Assembly (NCBI GenBank): GCA_902534465.1
Contig: CACAPU010000003.1
Span: 1-64,000 of the forward strand
Direction of reading: 5' to 3'
DNA from: an uncultured Pelagibacteraceae bacterium
GTDB lineage: Bacteria > Pseudomonadota > Alphaproteobacteria > Pelagibacterales > Pelagibacteraceae
DNA length: 64,000 nt
The position numbers and the translations under genes are program-made. The notes under the pieces were generated by a model. The model worked only from the letters and a program-made list of their open reading frames with translations, had not been told where the DNA came from and ran no database searches. Of the stretch, positions 31,079 through 42,827 are shown piece after piece (within the stretch, counting starts at the first letter, position 1; the number at the start of each line of letters is the position of its first letter).

Positions 31079-32466
31079 TCATTGAGAAACCTTTTAACCA
31101 ATGATTTAAGCTCCTGAGTGTTTTTTACATTATAAATTAGTTTTTCCTTACTTTTATCTAAAAAATTCCTTTTATTTATTTTTATATCAAATAATGAAAT
31201 TGAGTTTTTGGTAATATTTTTTTTTATTTTAAAAGATATTTTATCTAAGTCGTTTACTTTCTTTCTGTTTAATTGGAATTTTTTAGCAAAATTTTTATTG
31301 TTTTTAATTTTCATAATATTATATGAATTAAAAATCATTTCACCATCTTCCTCTTTATAATAAATTTCTGACTCAATAACACCTATGTCACTTAAATTAA
31401 ATACTACTTTGTCTGCATTAATAGAATTTTCTCTAATATTAAAACTAATATAACCATCTCTTAAAAGTTCATGTTCAATATTAGATAATGATAATTTTAA
31501 AAATCCATTTAAATTCCCTATTAAATCAGATTTTAAATTTAGTATTGAGAAAACTAATTCATCTATCAAAAAATTTAACTTTTGCTTATTTAAAATTATA
31601 TTGGAATTTAAATAGAATGGTTTTAATTCAATTTTTGTATCAATTTTTATGTCATTATTATTATCAGGAGATTTTAAAAAAATTTTATTATTTTGTAGTT
31701 GATAGTCAATCTCAACATTATTATTTAAAAAGTTTATAAATGTTGATCCTTTAAAATCTGAACTATTATCAAAATTCAACTTATTTTTAATCGAAATATT
31801 AGGTATTTTAAAATCTATTTCGATCTGAGAATTAAGTTGAGAATTAAATTCTTTTTTCCAAATAGATTTAAAATTTAAATCAAAAATATTTCCATAAATA
31901 TGTAACTTTTTAAAATTATCTTTATTTGAGGTTGTGAAAATTATTTTTTCGATAGGAGATATTACTAAAGTTTCGTTTTTTTCATCCAATATAAATATTT
32001 TACTTTTTTTAATATAGATTGGTTTACTTTCGCTATAGTGAAAATAATGTCTTAAAACTTTATATTCTTTTTTTTTTAATAAAAAATTGTTATTTTGTAT
32101 TTCAACCTTTTGGAAATTTAATTTCGATTTCGGGTACAAATTTTTTGAGTCCAAAAAAACTCTCAATTTATCGATATCAACCAACATTGCTTCCCCACTA
32201 CTTTTATCAATTGATAATGATGAATTAGTAATTAATAAATGAGGCTTAGGTAATAATTGGTACTTTATGTCACCATTAATATTTAGTTTAATATTAAAAT
32301 CAGAATAAAATTTTTCCTCAATATTGTTTTCTATACTTTTATAATTAAATAAAACTGGTATTGATAAATAAATGCCAAATGAAAAAAATAATACGATTAT
32401 TAAAAATATGCTTTTAACAAAGTTTGATAGTTTGTTATTTTTTTTCATAAATTCAATATCGCTCAA
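31075..32466 (-). CDS. AsmA-like protein
   Basis: N-terminal TM anchor; [24 protein letters not shown] typical AsmA N-terminus. Confidence 0.6.
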   Translation of the reverse strand: MSDIEFMKKNNKLSNFVKSIFLIIVLFFSFGIYLSIPVLFNYKSIENNIEEKFYSDFNIKLNINGDIKYQLLPKPHLLITNSSLSIDKSSGEAMLVDIDKLRVFLDSKNLYPKSKLNFQKVEIQNNNFLLKKKEYKVLRHYFHYSESKPIYIKKSKIFILDEKNETLVISPIEKIIFTTSNKDNFKKLHIYGNIFDLNFKSIWKKEFNSQLNSQIEIDFKIPNISIKNKLNFDNSSDFKGSTFINFLNNNVEIDYQLQNNKIFLKSPDNNNDIKIDTKIELKPFYLNSNIILNKQKLNFLIDELVFSILNLKSDLIGNLNGFLKLSLSNIEHELLRDGYISFNIRENSINADKVVFNLSDIGVIESEIYYKEEDGEMIFNSYNIMKIKNNKNFAKKFQLNRKKVNDLDKISFKIKKNITKNSISLFDIKINKRNFLDKSKEKLIYNVKNTQELKSLVKRFLND

Positions 32467-32484
32467 ATTAAAAAAAAATAAACG

Positions 32485-34512
32485 ATGAATTTAGACTATT
32501 TAACAAAACTCAATAAAAATCAGGAGGAAGCAGTTTTACATTTAAACGGACCGCTTTTGATAGTTGCTGGTGCAGGTTCAGGAAAAACAAGGGTCCTAAC
32601 AGCCAGAATTGCCCATATTGTTAAGCAACACAAAGCATTTCCTAATCAAGTTTTAGCTGTAACATTTACAAATAAAGCTGCAAAAGAAATGCAGTTGAGG
32701 GTATCAAAATTTTTAAGAAAAGAAGCAACAGGTTTACCATGGCTAGGCACTTTCCACTCAATAAGCGCAAAAATATTAAGAAAACATGCTGAAGCAGCCG
32801 GTTTAAAATCAAATTTTTCGATAATTGATCAAGATGATCAAGTAAGATTAATAAAAAATATCTGCAAATCTGAGAATATAGACACAAAAAAAATATCACC
32901 TAAATATATTTTGGCCGTAATTGATAAATGGAAAAATAAAGGGTTTTACCCTAATGAAGTAGTACTGAAACGTAAAGATATTTTAGAAAAAAGTTTCCTA
33001 GGTATTTATAAAATATATCAACAGAAATTGATTGATTTAAATGCTGCTGATTTTAGTGACTTAATACTTCATACAGTCAAAATTTTTGAAAAACACAATG
33101 ATATATCAAAAATGTATTCTAAAAAATTCAAATATATTTTGGTAGATGAATATCAAGATACAAATTATATACAAAGTGAATGGCTAAAATATTTAGCTGA
33201 ATATAATCAAAATATTTGTTGCGTTGGAGATGATGATCAATCCATATACAGTTGGAGGGGTGCTGAAATTAAGAATTTTCTTCAATTCGAAAGTATTTAC
33301 AAAAATACTAAAATTATCAGATTAGAAAAAAATTATAGATCTACTCAAAATATTTTGAATGTTGCATCAAATATAATTGAAAATAACCAAAATAGAGTGG
33401 GAAAAAAACTTTTTACTGATCAAGAAGAAGGTGAGCTAGTATCTTTAAACTGCTTTAGAAATGTTAAAGATGAAGCAACTGAGATTAGTTCTAATATAGA
33501 AGAGTTTAAAAAAAAATTTTCATTAAATGAAGTTGCAATACTTGTCAGGGCAATATTTCAAACAAGAGAGTTTGAAGAAAGATTTTTGAAAATAGGCATA
33601 CCTTACAGAATTATTGGAGGAATAAAATTTTATGAAAGAGCCGAAGTAAAAGATTGTGTTGCCTATTTAAAAACAGTGTACCAACCACAAGATGATTTAT
33701 CATTTGAGAGAATTTTAAATGTTCCGAGAAGATCTATTGGGGATACAACTGTAAAAGCAATTAATAATTTTGCTAAATTAAATAAATGTTCTTTAGAAGT
33801 TGCTTCAAAAAAATTAATTGAACAGAACAAAATTAAGCCCAAAACAAAAATAGGTTTGAATTCATTGTTAAATCTTTTAGCCAAATGGAGAAATGATTTA
33901 AATGAAAGAATGAGTCACAATAAACTTTTACAAACAATTTTGGATGAATCTGGATATAGTGAAATGCTTAAGAATAAAAAAGATTTAGAAAATGAAAATA
34001 GGTTAGAAAATATAAAAGAATTACTAAATGCGATGAAAGAATTTGACAATTTAGAGAGTTTCTTGGAGCATGTTGCTCTCGCAACATCGTTAGACCAAGA
34101 CTGGCAAAGCGAAAAGGTTAATTTAATGACAATTCATGCTTCTAAAGGTTTGGAGTTTGATGTTGTGTTTCTTCCAGGATGGGAAGAAGGTTTGTTTCCA
34201 CATCAAAAAAGCATTGAAGAAAAAGGCGAAAGTGGACTGGAAGAGGAGAGAAGATTAGCTTACGTGTCTATTACTAGAGCAAAAAAACTTGCAAAGATAT
34301 CATTCTCTATGAACAGATTTTATCAGGGTGACTGGATTGATAGTATGGCATCAAGATTTGTTGATGAACTTCCTGACGAGTATATAAAAAAAAACAATAA
34401 CTTTATAGACGAAAGAGAAGATGATTTTGAGTTCAACCAGGATATAAATTTTGATAATGATAGCGAAATTAGAAGTCCAGGTTGGTTAAGATATCAAAAA
34501 AAATTAAAATGA
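32485..34512 (+). CDS. uvrD: UvrD/PcrA-type superfamily I helicase
   Basis: LNKNQEEAVLHLNGPLLIVAGAGSGKTRVLTARIAH; VDEYQDTN; GDDDQSIYSWRGAE. Confidence 0.93.
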   Translation: MNLDYLTKLNKNQEEAVLHLNGPLLIVAGAGSGKTRVLTARIAHIVKQHKAFPNQVLAVTFTNKAAKEMQLRVSKFLRKEATGLPWLGTFHSISAKILRKHAEAAGLKSNFSIIDQDDQVRLIKNICKSENIDTKKISPKYILAVIDKWKNKGFYPNEVVLKRKDILEKSFLGIYKIYQQKLIDLNAADFSDLILHTVKIFEKHNDISKMYSKKFKYILVDEYQDTNYIQSEWLKYLAEYNQNICCVGDDDQSIYSWRGAEIKNFLQFESIYKNTKIIRLEKNYRSTQNILNVASNIIENNQNRVGKKLFTDQEEGELVSLNCFRNVKDEATEISSNIEEFKKKFSLNEVAILVRAIFQTREFEERFLKIGIPYRIIGGIKFYERAEVKDCVAYLKTVYQPQDDLSFERILNVPRRSIGDTTVKAINNFAKLNKCSLEVASKKLIEQNKIKPKTKIGLNSLLNLLAKWRNDLNERMSHNKLLQTILDESGYSEMLKNKKDLENENRLENIKELLNAMKEFDNLESFLEHVALATSLDQDWQSEKVNLMTIHASKGLEFDVVFLPGWEEGLFPHQKSIEEKGESGLEEERRLAYVSITRAKKLAKISFSMNRFYQGDWIDSMASRFVDELPDEYIKKNNNFIDEREDDFEFNQDINFDNDSEIRSPGWLRYQKKLK

Positions 34513-36194
34513 GTACTGAAATTAATAATATAATTGTAACAAATAATTTAGATGGATACATTCTGCCAAAAAATGATAACTATTTTACAGAGTATTCTAA
34601 AATTAACCATCTAAAATCTAATACAAATTTTTCTGGCTCAGCGGGATTTGCAATTTTTTTAAAAAATAAAAAATTTTTATTTGTTGATGGAAGGTATACT
34701 ATTCAAGCAGAAATTGAGGCTGGAAAAAAATTTAAAGTTTGTGAAATTCCTTATGTTTGGCCAAAAAATATTATAAAGAAAAAAAGTAAAATTGGTTTTA
34801 ATCCAAACCTCTTTACAAAGGAAACCTTAAATAAATATTTTGGAAATGAATACTGCTTAGTACCTGTAAATTTTGATTTTAATAATAAATATAAATATAA
34901 ATATAAAAATAAAAATCAATTTTTTTCTTTGAATTCTATTGTGGCAGGTGAAAGTGTGAATAAAAAAATTAATCGATTAATAAACATCATGAAAAAAAAA
35001 AGAATTGATTATAACTTCATAAGCTCAGGTGAAAATATTTGTTGGCTTCTAAATATAAGAGGTAAGGATTTGCCTAATTCCCCTGTTGCTAATTGTAAAA
35101 TAGTATTAACAAAAAATAAAAAAATATATTTTTTCTCTGATCGTGATAAAATTAATAAAATAAAATTTAGTCTAAAAAAATTTAAAATATATTTTTTTGA
35201 TGAAAATAGTATTTTGAAATGTTTAATTAATCTTGAAAAAGGAAATTTTTGTATTGATAGCAAAACCTGTTCAGTTTTCGAAGAGAGCTTAATAAGTTAT
35301 AAATTTAAAATTATTGAAAGAAAAGATCCTATTTATATTTTGAAATCTTTAAAAAATAGAACAGAAATAAAGAATATGATTAAAGCTCACATTGAAGATG
35401 GTATCGCTCTAACAAAATTTTTATATTGGGCAAAAAATCAAAAATTCAATAATCTCACAGAAAAAAAAATTGAAAAAAAACTAGAAAGTTTTAGAAAAAG
35501 AAGTGAGAATTATTTATACCCAAGTTTTGATACAATTGCTGGATCTGGACCGAATGGAGCAATTATACACTATAGGTCAGATAAATTTTCAAATAGATTA
35601 ATAAAAAAAAATGATTTACTACTAGTTGATTCTGGAGGCCAATATAAATGGGGAACTACGGATGTGACAAGGACAATATGTTTTTCTAAAGCCAAAAATA
35701 AAATCAAAGATATATTTACAAGAGTATTAAAAGGTCATATTGCTGTAGCTCTATCAAATATAAATCAAATGAAAAATGGACATAATATTGATAGATTAGC
35801 CAGAAAAAGTCTTAATTCTATTGGCTTAGATTATCGTCACGGCACAGGGCATGGAGTTGGAGCATTTCTTAATGTTCATGAAGGACCTCAAGGAATATCG
35901 AAAAATAATTATGTGCGATTAAAAGAGGGAATGGTTTTAAGTAATGAGCCTGGATTTTATAAAAAAAACGACTTTGGAATAAGAATTGAAAATTTAGTTT
36001 TTATAAGAAAGAAAAAATCAAAACTTTTTTTTGAAAATTTAACATTTGCACCAATAGATTTAGACTTAATTAATTATAAACTAATGACTAAAATAGAAAA
36101 AAATTATTTATTTAAATATCATTATGATGTTTATAAAAACCTTTCATCATTTTTAAATGATAATGAAAGAAAATGGTTAGCTAGTTTAATCTAA
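34509..36194 (+). CDS. pepP: Xaa-Pro aminopeptidase (M24)
   Basis: DSGGQYKWGTTDVTRT; HGTGHGVG; ATG at 34509 is a likelier start than the track's 34482. Confidence 0.85.
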   Translation: MSTEINNIIVTNNLDGYILPKNDNYFTEYSKINHLKSNTNFSGSAGFAIFLKNKKFLFVDGRYTIQAEIEAGKKFKVCEIPYVWPKNIIKKKSKIGFNPNLFTKETLNKYFGNEYCLVPVNFDFNNKYKYKYKNKNQFFSLNSIVAGESVNKKINRLINIMKKKRIDYNFISSGENICWLLNIRGKDLPNSPVANCKIVLTKNKKIYFFSDRDKINKIKFSLKKFKIYFFDENSILKCLINLEKGNFCIDSKTCSVFEESLISYKFKIIERKDPIYILKSLKNRTEIKNMIKAHIEDGIALTKFLYWAKNQKFNNLTEKKIEKKLESFRKRSENYLYPSFDTIAGSGPNGAIIHYRSDKFSNRLIKKNDLLLVDSGGQYKWGTTDVTRTICFSKAKNKIKDIFTRVLKGHIAVALSNINQMKNGHNIDRLARKSLNSIGLDYRHGTGHGVGAFLNVHEGPQGISKNNYVRLKEGMVLSNEPGFYKKNDFGIRIENLVFIRKKKSKLFFENLTFAPIDLDLINYKLMTKIEKNYLFKYHYDVYKNLSSFLNDNERKWLASLI

Positions 36195-38198
36195 TAAATT
36201 AAGCCATTCTTTTTGGGATATAATTCTAATTCCTAAATTTTTAGCTTGTTCTATTTTTTTACTTGTGGGTTTTTCTCCAACTATTAAATATTTTAATTTT
36301 TTATTTACCGAACTTACTACTGATCCAGAATTTTTTTCTATTAAAGATTTTGCCTCAGCTCTACTCATATCTGATAGCTTACCTGTAAACATAAATGTAT
36401 TATTTAAAAGTTTACCATTTTTATTTAATTTGAGATCAGAAATATTTAAAATTAAAGATAGCTTTTCAATCACACTATAGTTTAATTTATTTTTAAAAAA
36501 TTTTTTTAAAGAGTTTATTTGCGTATCTCCAATTCCGTCTATATTTAAAAATTCATTCAACTTATTTTTATCAACAAAACTCATGAAATTTTTTAAAGAC
36601 TTGGTATAATCTGCTAAAAGTTTTGCATTTTCTATACCGATATGTCTTATCCCAATAGCATATAAAAATCTTTCAAATGAAACTTTTTTGGATTGATCTA
36701 TTGAGTATTTTAAATTTGATACTGAAAGATTTCCCCAACCATCCAAGTTTGAAATTTTGTTATAGTCTAAATTATATATATCTTGTGGAAATCTAATTAA
36801 GTTTAGGTCCCAAAAATTTTCTACTACTTTTTTTCCAAGACCATCAATATTCATTGCTTCTTTAGATATAAAATGCTTAATTTTTTCAATTGCAATTTTT
36901 TCGCAATCATAACCTTCATTAGTGCATCTTCTTACAGCATCATATTTTTTTGTTATTCTGTTAAGCTCTTTAATAGTTTCTGATCCGCAGGAGGGGCATT
37001 TACTAGGAAATATAAATTTATTTGATTTTCTATTTCTTTTTTTTAAATCTACATGTATGACATGTGGAATCACATCTCCAGCTCTCTCTATTTTGACTGT
37101 ATCTCCAATTCTTATATCTTTTCTAATTATTTCATCTTCATTGTGAAGTGTAGCATTTGAGACCACAACTCCTCCAATATTTACTGGTTTTATTCTTGCA
37201 ACTGGTGTTAACGCACCAGTTCTACCAACTTGAACACTTATATCCGTTATTTGAGAATATGCGCTATCTGCAGAAAATTTATGAGCTATTGCCCACCTAG
37301 GCGAATTTGCAGTAAAACCTAATCTTTTTTGAAGTTCAAGACTATTAATTTTATAAACTAAACCATCGACATCATATTCTAAATTAAATCTATTGTTTTC
37401 AAATTTTTTGTGAAAATTAACTAAATCATTAATAGTTTTTAATATTTTATTATGCTCGTTAATCTTAAATCCCCATTTTTTTAATGAAATTAAAAAATCT
37501 GATTGTTTCGTTATTGTATCATTATTGAAATAACCATAAGTGTATGCAGTAAAATTTAATGGAATTTTTTTTGTTTCTTCAGGGTTTTTTTGTCTTAATG
37601 AGCCAGATGCTGCATTTCTTGGATTTGCAAAATTATTTTTTAATTTTTTAAAATCATTTTTTTTTATAAAAACTTCTCCTCTTATATCAATATCTTTCGG
37701 GAAATCCTTGTAAGAAATTTTCTTTGGTATATCCTTAATCGTTTTTAAATTTTCTGTGATAACTTCTCCTGAGGAACCATCTCCTCTTGAAGTACCCATA
37801 ACCAATAAGCCATTTTTATAAGTTAATGATGCTGAAATACCATCTATTTTTGGCTCAACACTATACTCAATTTTTATTTTTTTATTTAAATAATTAAAAA
37901 TTTTTTTTTCAAAATTTTCTAGGTCTTCCGTGCTAAAAGCATTTGACAATGATAACATTTTTACTCTGTGATTAAATTTAATAAAATTTTTGGAAGGTTC
38001 GTAGCCTAGAGAATTTGATGGGGACAAATCACTTTTTAAAAATATGTATTTTTTTTCAAGATCTAATATTTCTTTTTTAATCTCATCATAATCTTTATCT
38101 GATATTTCAGGTGAACTATTTTCAAAGTATAACTTATTGTGTTTGGTTAATTCTTTAATTTTTTTTTTATAATATTTTTGAATTTCCTTATCAGTCAT
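36186..38198 (-). CDS. ligA: NAD-dependent DNA ligase
   Basis: VEPKIDGISASLTY (KxDG), Zn-finger, HhH and BRCT domains. Confidence 0.97.
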   Translation of the reverse strand: MTDKEIQKYYKKKIKELTKHNKLYFENSSPEISDKDYDEIKKEILDLEKKYIFLKSDLSPSNSLGYEPSKNFIKFNHRVKMLSLSNAFSTEDLENFEKKIFNYLNKKIKIEYSVEPKIDGISASLTYKNGLLVMGTSRGDGSSGEVITENLKTIKDIPKKISYKDFPKDIDIRGEVFIKKNDFKKLKNNFANPRNAASGSLRQKNPEETKKIPLNFTAYTYGYFNNDTITKQSDFLISLKKWGFKINEHNKILKTINDLVNFHKKFENNRFNLEYDVDGLVYKINSLELQKRLGFTANSPRWAIAHKFSADSAYSQITDISVQVGRTGALTPVARIKPVNIGGVVVSNATLHNEDEIIRKDIRIGDTVKIERAGDVIPHVIHVDLKKRNRKSNKFIFPSKCPSCGSETIKELNRITKKYDAVRRCTNEGYDCEKIAIEKIKHFISKEAMNIDGLGKKVVENFWDLNLIRFPQDIYNLDYNKISNLDGWGNLSVSNLKYSIDQSKKVSFERFLYAIGIRHIGIENAKLLADYTKSLKNFMSFVDKNKLNEFLNIDGIGDTQINSLKKFFKNKLNYSVIEKLSLILNISDLKLNKNGKLLNNTFMFTGKLSDMSRAEAKSLIEKNSGSVVSSVNKKLKYLIVGEKPTSKKIEQAKNLGIRIISQKEWLNLLD

Positions 38199-38207
38199 TT
38201 ATCTCAA

Positions 38208-39047
38208 TTACTTTAATAATTCTTTAAATTTATTAAGTAAAGATTTTTGCTTTTTGAAATCTTTGTCCAGTTTAGGGTTTTTATAATTTTTATTTAAAAT
38301 TTTATATGACCTTTCATACCATTCACTTGATTGGTAATTATAACCCAATAAAACTGTATATTTTTTTGCCTCATCTACGAGGCCTAACTTGTAGTTTAAT
38401 TCAACTAATCTATATAAAGCTTCTTCCACGTAAATAGTAGTATCGTATTCATTTACTATTTTTTTATATCTATTCATTGCTGGTATCCATTTCTCTCGAT
38501 CTAAATAATATTTTGCAAGATATAACTCTTTAGATGCTAAAATTTCCTCAATAAGTTCAAGTTTAAAATTCGCATCTTCAGCAAATTCGGTATTAGGAAA
38601 ATCTTTAATAATTAAATTAAAATATTCTTTTGCCTTTATGATCTCCCCAAGATCTTTTTTCTCATCTATAATCTGATTATAATGGCATATAGCCAAAAGA
38701 TAGTAAGCATAATCAGTATTTGGGTGGTTTTTGTATTTGTCTAAAAATCTTTCTAATTCTAGTATTGAGTCATCAAAATATAGTTGAGAATAATATGCAT
38801 AGGCAGCCATTAAAGTTGATCTGGGTGCCCAAACTGACTGTGGGTATAATAACTCAACCTCATTAAATTTTTTTACAGCAAAAAATATATCTCCTTTGTT
38901 AAACTCTTTCATTCCTTCGTTATAAGCTTCTATCATTTGCATTTCTAAGTTATCTTCTTTAATTATAGAAATTCTTTCCTCTTTTTCTGAACAAGAACTT
39001 AAAATTATTAGTATAAAAAATAATTTTAAAAAGTTACAAATTTTCAT
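38208..39047 (-). CDS. bamD: Outer-membrane assembly lipoprotein BamD
   Basis: Lipobox (ILSSC), TPR repeats. Confidence 0.85.
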   Translation of the reverse strand: MKICNFLKLFFILIILSSCSEKEERISIIKEDNLEMQMIEAYNEGMKEFNKGDIFFAVKKFNEVELLYPQSVWAPRSTLMAAYAYYSQLYFDDSILELERFLDKYKNHPNTDYAYYLLAICHYNQIIDEKKDLGEIIKAKEYFNLIIKDFPNTEFAEDANFKLELIEEILASKELYLAKYYLDREKWIPAMNRYKKIVNEYDTTIYVEEALYRLVELNYKLGLVDEAKKYTVLLGYNYQSSEWYERSYKILNKNYKNPKLDKDFKKQKSLLNKFKELLK

Positions 39048-39085
39048 TGAAGAATCTTAACAGAATTTTTTTAAAATTCTAATTT

Positions 39086-40012
39086 TTATGCAATTGATTT
39101 TAAATTATGACGGTTACTTACAATCGAGTGAGGTAAGCTTTTACCCTTTATCTCAAGCAAAGAATAATTTCTATTATCGCTAAAAACCTTTCTTAATAAT
39201 TTGTTTGTCAAACTGTGACCACCATATCTACATTTAACAGATCCAATTATTCTATAGCCAACTAAATATAAATCACCCATACAATCAAGTATTTTATGAT
39301 TTACAAATTCTTTTTCATTTCGGAGACCTCCTTGATTTAAAATTTTATCATCTTTTACAACAATCGCATTATCTAGTGATCCACCTTTACCTAAACCTAA
39401 CTTTTTGAGTTTCTCTATATCTTCATAAAGACAAAATGTTCTTGAATTAAAAACATCATTTAAATCGTCTTCAAAAACGTTAACTTTATTCTTTTGACTT
39501 TTGATTAATTGGTTTTTGAAATTAACTTCATACTCTATCTCTAAAGTTGTATTAGATTTATCGATAGATATATATTTATCTCCTTCTACGAATTCTATAA
39601 AATTATTTATCTTAACTAGTTTAATAGGTACATCACTACTTTTTAGACCAGTTTCTTTTATAATCTTTATAAAATCTTTAGCTGAACCATCTAATATTGG
39701 TACTTCTTGTGAGTCTAACTCCACTATTGCATTATCTAATCCAATGCCAAAAAATGCTGCCATTAAGTGTTCAATTGTTGAAACTTTAACACCATACTTA
39801 TTTGATATTGTTGTACAAAGATTTGCATCACTCACATTTTCAAAGTTTGGAATAACTATGTTGTTTAATTTTAAATCTGTTCTTTTGAATATAATACCTG
39901 AATTAGGAAATGATGGTAAGATATTTAAGTTTACATTTTTACCAGTGTGAATACCAACACCAGATAACGAAATTTTATTTGAAATGGTTGTTTGTGATAA
40001 TACTGACATCAC
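39086..40012 (-). CDS. lpxC: UDP-3-O-acyl-N-acetylglucosamine deacetylase
   Basis: SGVGIHTGK, STIEHLMAAFFGIGLDNA, HKILDCMGDL. Confidence 0.96.
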   Translation of the reverse strand: MMSVLSQTTISNKISLSGVGIHTGKNVNLNILPSFPNSGIIFKRTDLKLNNIVIPNFENVSDANLCTTISNKYGVKVSTIEHLMAAFFGIGLDNAIVELDSQEVPILDGSAKDFIKIIKETGLKSSDVPIKLVKINNFIEFVEGDKYISIDKSNTTLEIEYEVNFKNQLIKSQKNKVNVFEDDLNDVFNSRTFCLYEDIEKLKKLGLGKGGSLDNAIVVKDDKILNQGGLRNEKEFVNHKILDCMGDLYLVGYRIIGSVKCRYGGHSLTNKLLRKVFSDNRNYSLLEIKGKSLPHSIVSNRHNLKSIA

Positions 40013-40071
40013 TAAAATATACAGAAATCAGTTTTAGTTTAATATTCAAGTAATATTACAAGAAAATACAA

Positions 40072-41238
40072 CTATTTTGAAAATAGGTTGAAAAAACTTT
40101 CAAAAATCCCTGATTTTTTATACTTTTTTTTTGTTTGTGTGTAAGAACTTTCGTTACTTTTAAAATAATTTAGACCAGACTCACATATTAATGAATCTTT
40201 CTCATCAAAAAATATTAGTTCTGAAAGTACTTTTTGTTCATTAAAATTGAATGAATTTGACAATATTTTAGAACCACTGCCAATAAATATTACATGAAAT
40301 TTATGAATTGTATTTGTATTTATATAAGGATTATTTGAATAAATCGATAAATTTATTATTTCTTTAACTCTTTCTTCTATTACTTGTTTCAATAATTGAA
40401 CTGAATTTTTTCTATTTAAAATTTTTTTAAATGGATTCATATTATTTAAAATACTTTTATTTAAATATAGTTGATCCTCATTTTTATTAAAATTTATTTT
40501 TAACTCTTCGGAATATTTATAATCTAAATTTAAAATTTTTGAGATATCTTTGGTAATTGTATTACCTCCGATTGCTATTGTATTAAAATATTTAAATTTG
40601 TTATTATTTAAAATAACACAACAAGTTTTATTAAAACCGATATCCAAAAATATTAAATTCTTTTTATTTCTAAATTTTTGATTATAGAAAAATGTCTTCA
40701 CATAGGTTGAGCAATATAAATTTGATATATTTAAATTATTTTTTTTAAAAACATCATAAATTTTTTTTGTAATGTTTTTGCTTAAACAGAGAAATTTAAT
40801 TTCAAGAATTAAAGATTTAATTTTTAATTCTTTATTAATTTCCTCCAATTTTTTTTTTTCATCGATAGTGATACTATTAATTTTAAGATGAATTACTTGA
40901 TCTTTGAAATAATTTTGTGAAACTATAAAATGAGCCTCTTCAATTAAATTTTCATAAACTAATTCTAATTTGGTCTGTTGATCAAAAACTTTTTTTATAC
41001 TTACATCAACAGAATAATAATCAGTCGAATCATACAATACGATGACATTTTCAATGTGAGTAGATAAGTACTTCTCAGCATTTTTAATCAATTTTATTAA
41101 TGAATTTTCTATACTTGCACCTTCAAGGTTATTAATAATTGTTTCGGTTGAAGAATAAACATTTTTTGACTTTTCATTGTATACCTCTAATCTAAGATTT
41201 TTTGATCCAAAATCTATTATAGTCTCTAAATTACTCAT
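40072..41238 (-). CDS. ftsA: Cell division protein FtsA (divergent)
   Basis: Actin-fold motifs (IDFGSKN, FLDIGFNKTCCVI, IGSGSK), C-terminal amphipathic tail GIFESFFNLFSK, downstream of ftsQ. Confidence 0.8.
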   Translation of the reverse strand: MSNLETIIDFGSKNLRLEVYNEKSKNVYSSTETIINNLEGASIENSLIKLIKNAEKYLSTHIENVIVLYDSTDYYSVDVSIKKVFDQQTKLELVYENLIEEAHFIVSQNYFKDQVIHLKINSITIDEKKKLEEINKELKIKSLILEIKFLCLSKNITKKIYDVFKKNNLNISNLYCSTYVKTFFYNQKFRNKKNLIFLDIGFNKTCCVILNNNKFKYFNTIAIGGNTITKDISKILNLDYKYSEELKINFNKNEDQLYLNKSILNNMNPFKKILNRKNSVQLLKQVIEERVKEIINLSIYSNNPYINTNTIHKFHVIFIGSGSKILSNSFNFNEQKVLSELIFFDEKDSLICESGLNYFKSNESSYTQTKKKYKKSGIFESFFNLFSK

Positions 41239-41926
41239 TACGATTTGTTAATACAATTTGATTATTTACTCGTAAGTCAACAATTTTAATTTTTCCTAAT
41301 TTATTATTATTTAATAATTCTTTATAAATAAATATTGATTTCTCAATTTTTTTTGATGGAAGTTTCACCAAAAGCCCATCTGAAAATGATAAATCCCATC
41401 TTTTATTTTTAAAATAATAATATTTTTCGATTTTATTTACTTCTAAACCATTAATATTTAAAATTTTCTGTAAATTTAAAAACTCATTTATTTCAAAATT
41501 TCCAAATATTTCGGGTATTTTATTTTTTTCTATAATTTGATTTGAATTAATAAACTTTCCATTTTGGCCTATAAAAAAATTTTCTCCTTCTTTAAAAGTT
41601 TTTCCGAGTATTACTGTTTTAGATAAATTGATATTTATTGTGGAAGGTATAACTTTATTTACATATATATTTTCTAAAAATTTATATTTACTTAATTTTT
41701 CTAAAACTCTATCTTCGCTTAATTTAAAAATATTAATATTTTGAAAATTTTTAAGATCAATTTCTATCATTTTTTTTTCATTACTAGATAGCCCATTTAT
41801 ATTTATTATCTTTAAACCAAACAGATCATGATAATTTTTTAAGAATTGAAAATTAAATACTGAACTTAAAAAAATAAAAAAAAACAAGTATAAATATATT
41901 CTATATTTACTTATTGATTGAAGCAT
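41231..41926 (-). CDS. ftsQ: Cell division protein FtsQ
   Basis: Single N-terminal TM, POTRA-like region, between ddl and ftsA. Confidence 0.75.
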   Translation of the reverse strand: MLQSISKYRIYLYLFFFIFLSSVFNFQFLKNYHDLFGLKIININGLSSNEKKMIEIDLKNFQNINIFKLSEDRVLEKLSKYKFLENIYVNKVIPSTININLSKTVILGKTFKEGENFFIGQNGKFINSNQIIEKNKIPEIFGNFEINEFLNLQKILNINGLEVNKIEKYYYFKNKRWDLSFSDGLLVKLPSKKIEKSIFIYKELLNNNKLGKIKIVDLRVNNQIVLTNRNE

Positions 41927-42827
41927 CTTCCATTATTTCCTCTATAAGTCTTTTAAAACTAATTTTTTGGTGACTTGCAATTTCTGGGACCAAAGAAAGT
42001 GAGGTCATGCCAGGTTGAGTATTAAGTTCCAATAAATAAAATTTGTTATTGTAAAACCTAAAATCAGACCTAGATACGCCTCTACATTTTAATAGTTTAT
42101 GTGCTTTCATAGCTATAGAGTTAACTTTCTTAAAATTTTCATGACTTATATTTACTGGTATAATATGTTCTGTTTTAGCACTTGCACTATATTTTGCTTT
42201 GTAATCGTAAAATTTTCTTTTTGGTTTTAGCTCTATAATTCCAAGTTTTTTATTTCCTAGAATTGCTGCCTGGATTTCTCTTCCTGGAATATATTTTTCT
42301 ATTAAAATTTCTTTAAATTTTTCTAGTTTATTTAAATTAGAAATAAAATTTTTTTTATAAGTTATATATACTCCAACACTTGAGCCTTCATTAATTGGTT
42401 TTAAAACAACTGGAAATTTCAACTTTTGATCAACTTTTTTAATAATATTTTTAAAATTGATATTATTTTTAAATTGAAATTTAATATATGGAGGTGTCAG
42501 AATTTTATTTTTAATAAATATTTTTTTAGATATTTCTTTATCAATTGCAAGTGATGAAGATAGCACACCTGAATGAGTATATTTAATTTCTTCAGACTCA
42601 AGTATCGCCTGAATAAAACCATCCTCTCCATATCTACCATGCAAAAGATTTAAAACCAAATCTGGTCTGAATTTTCTTAATTTTTTTACAAAATTTCCAT
42701 CAGGTTCAGTTAATAAAATATTATATTTTCTATCTTTTTTTAATTCTTTAATAACGCTTTTTGCTGTTATTAAACTAATCTCTCTTTCATTTGAGTATCC
42801 ACCAGCTAAAGTTAATATCTTAATCAC
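41907..42827 (-). CDS. ddl: D-alanine-D-alanine ligase
   Basis: GGYSNEREISL, LHGRYGEDG, LNTQPGMTSLSLVPE. Confidence 0.95.
   Translation of the reverse strand: MIKILTLAGGYSNEREISLITAKSVIKELKKDRKYNILLTEPDGNFVKKLRKFRPDLVLNLLHGRYGEDGFIQAILESEEIKYTHSGVLSSSLAIDKEISKKIFIKNKILTPPYIKFQFKNNINFKNIIKKVDQKLKFPVVLKPINEGSSVGVYITYKKNFISNLNKLEKFKEILIEKYIPGREIQAAILGNKKLGIIELKPKRKFYDYKAKYSASAKTEHIIPVNISHENFKKVNSIAMKAHKLLKCRGVSRSDFRFYNNKFYLLELNTQPGMTSLSLVPEIASHQKISFKRLIEEIMEDASINK

Noticed and set aside
34482-34508. Upstream start of the M24 peptidase ORF overlapping uvrD
   Set aside because: ATG at 34509 (MSTEINN) is a more plausible start; the extension is read-through into the uvrD 3' end.
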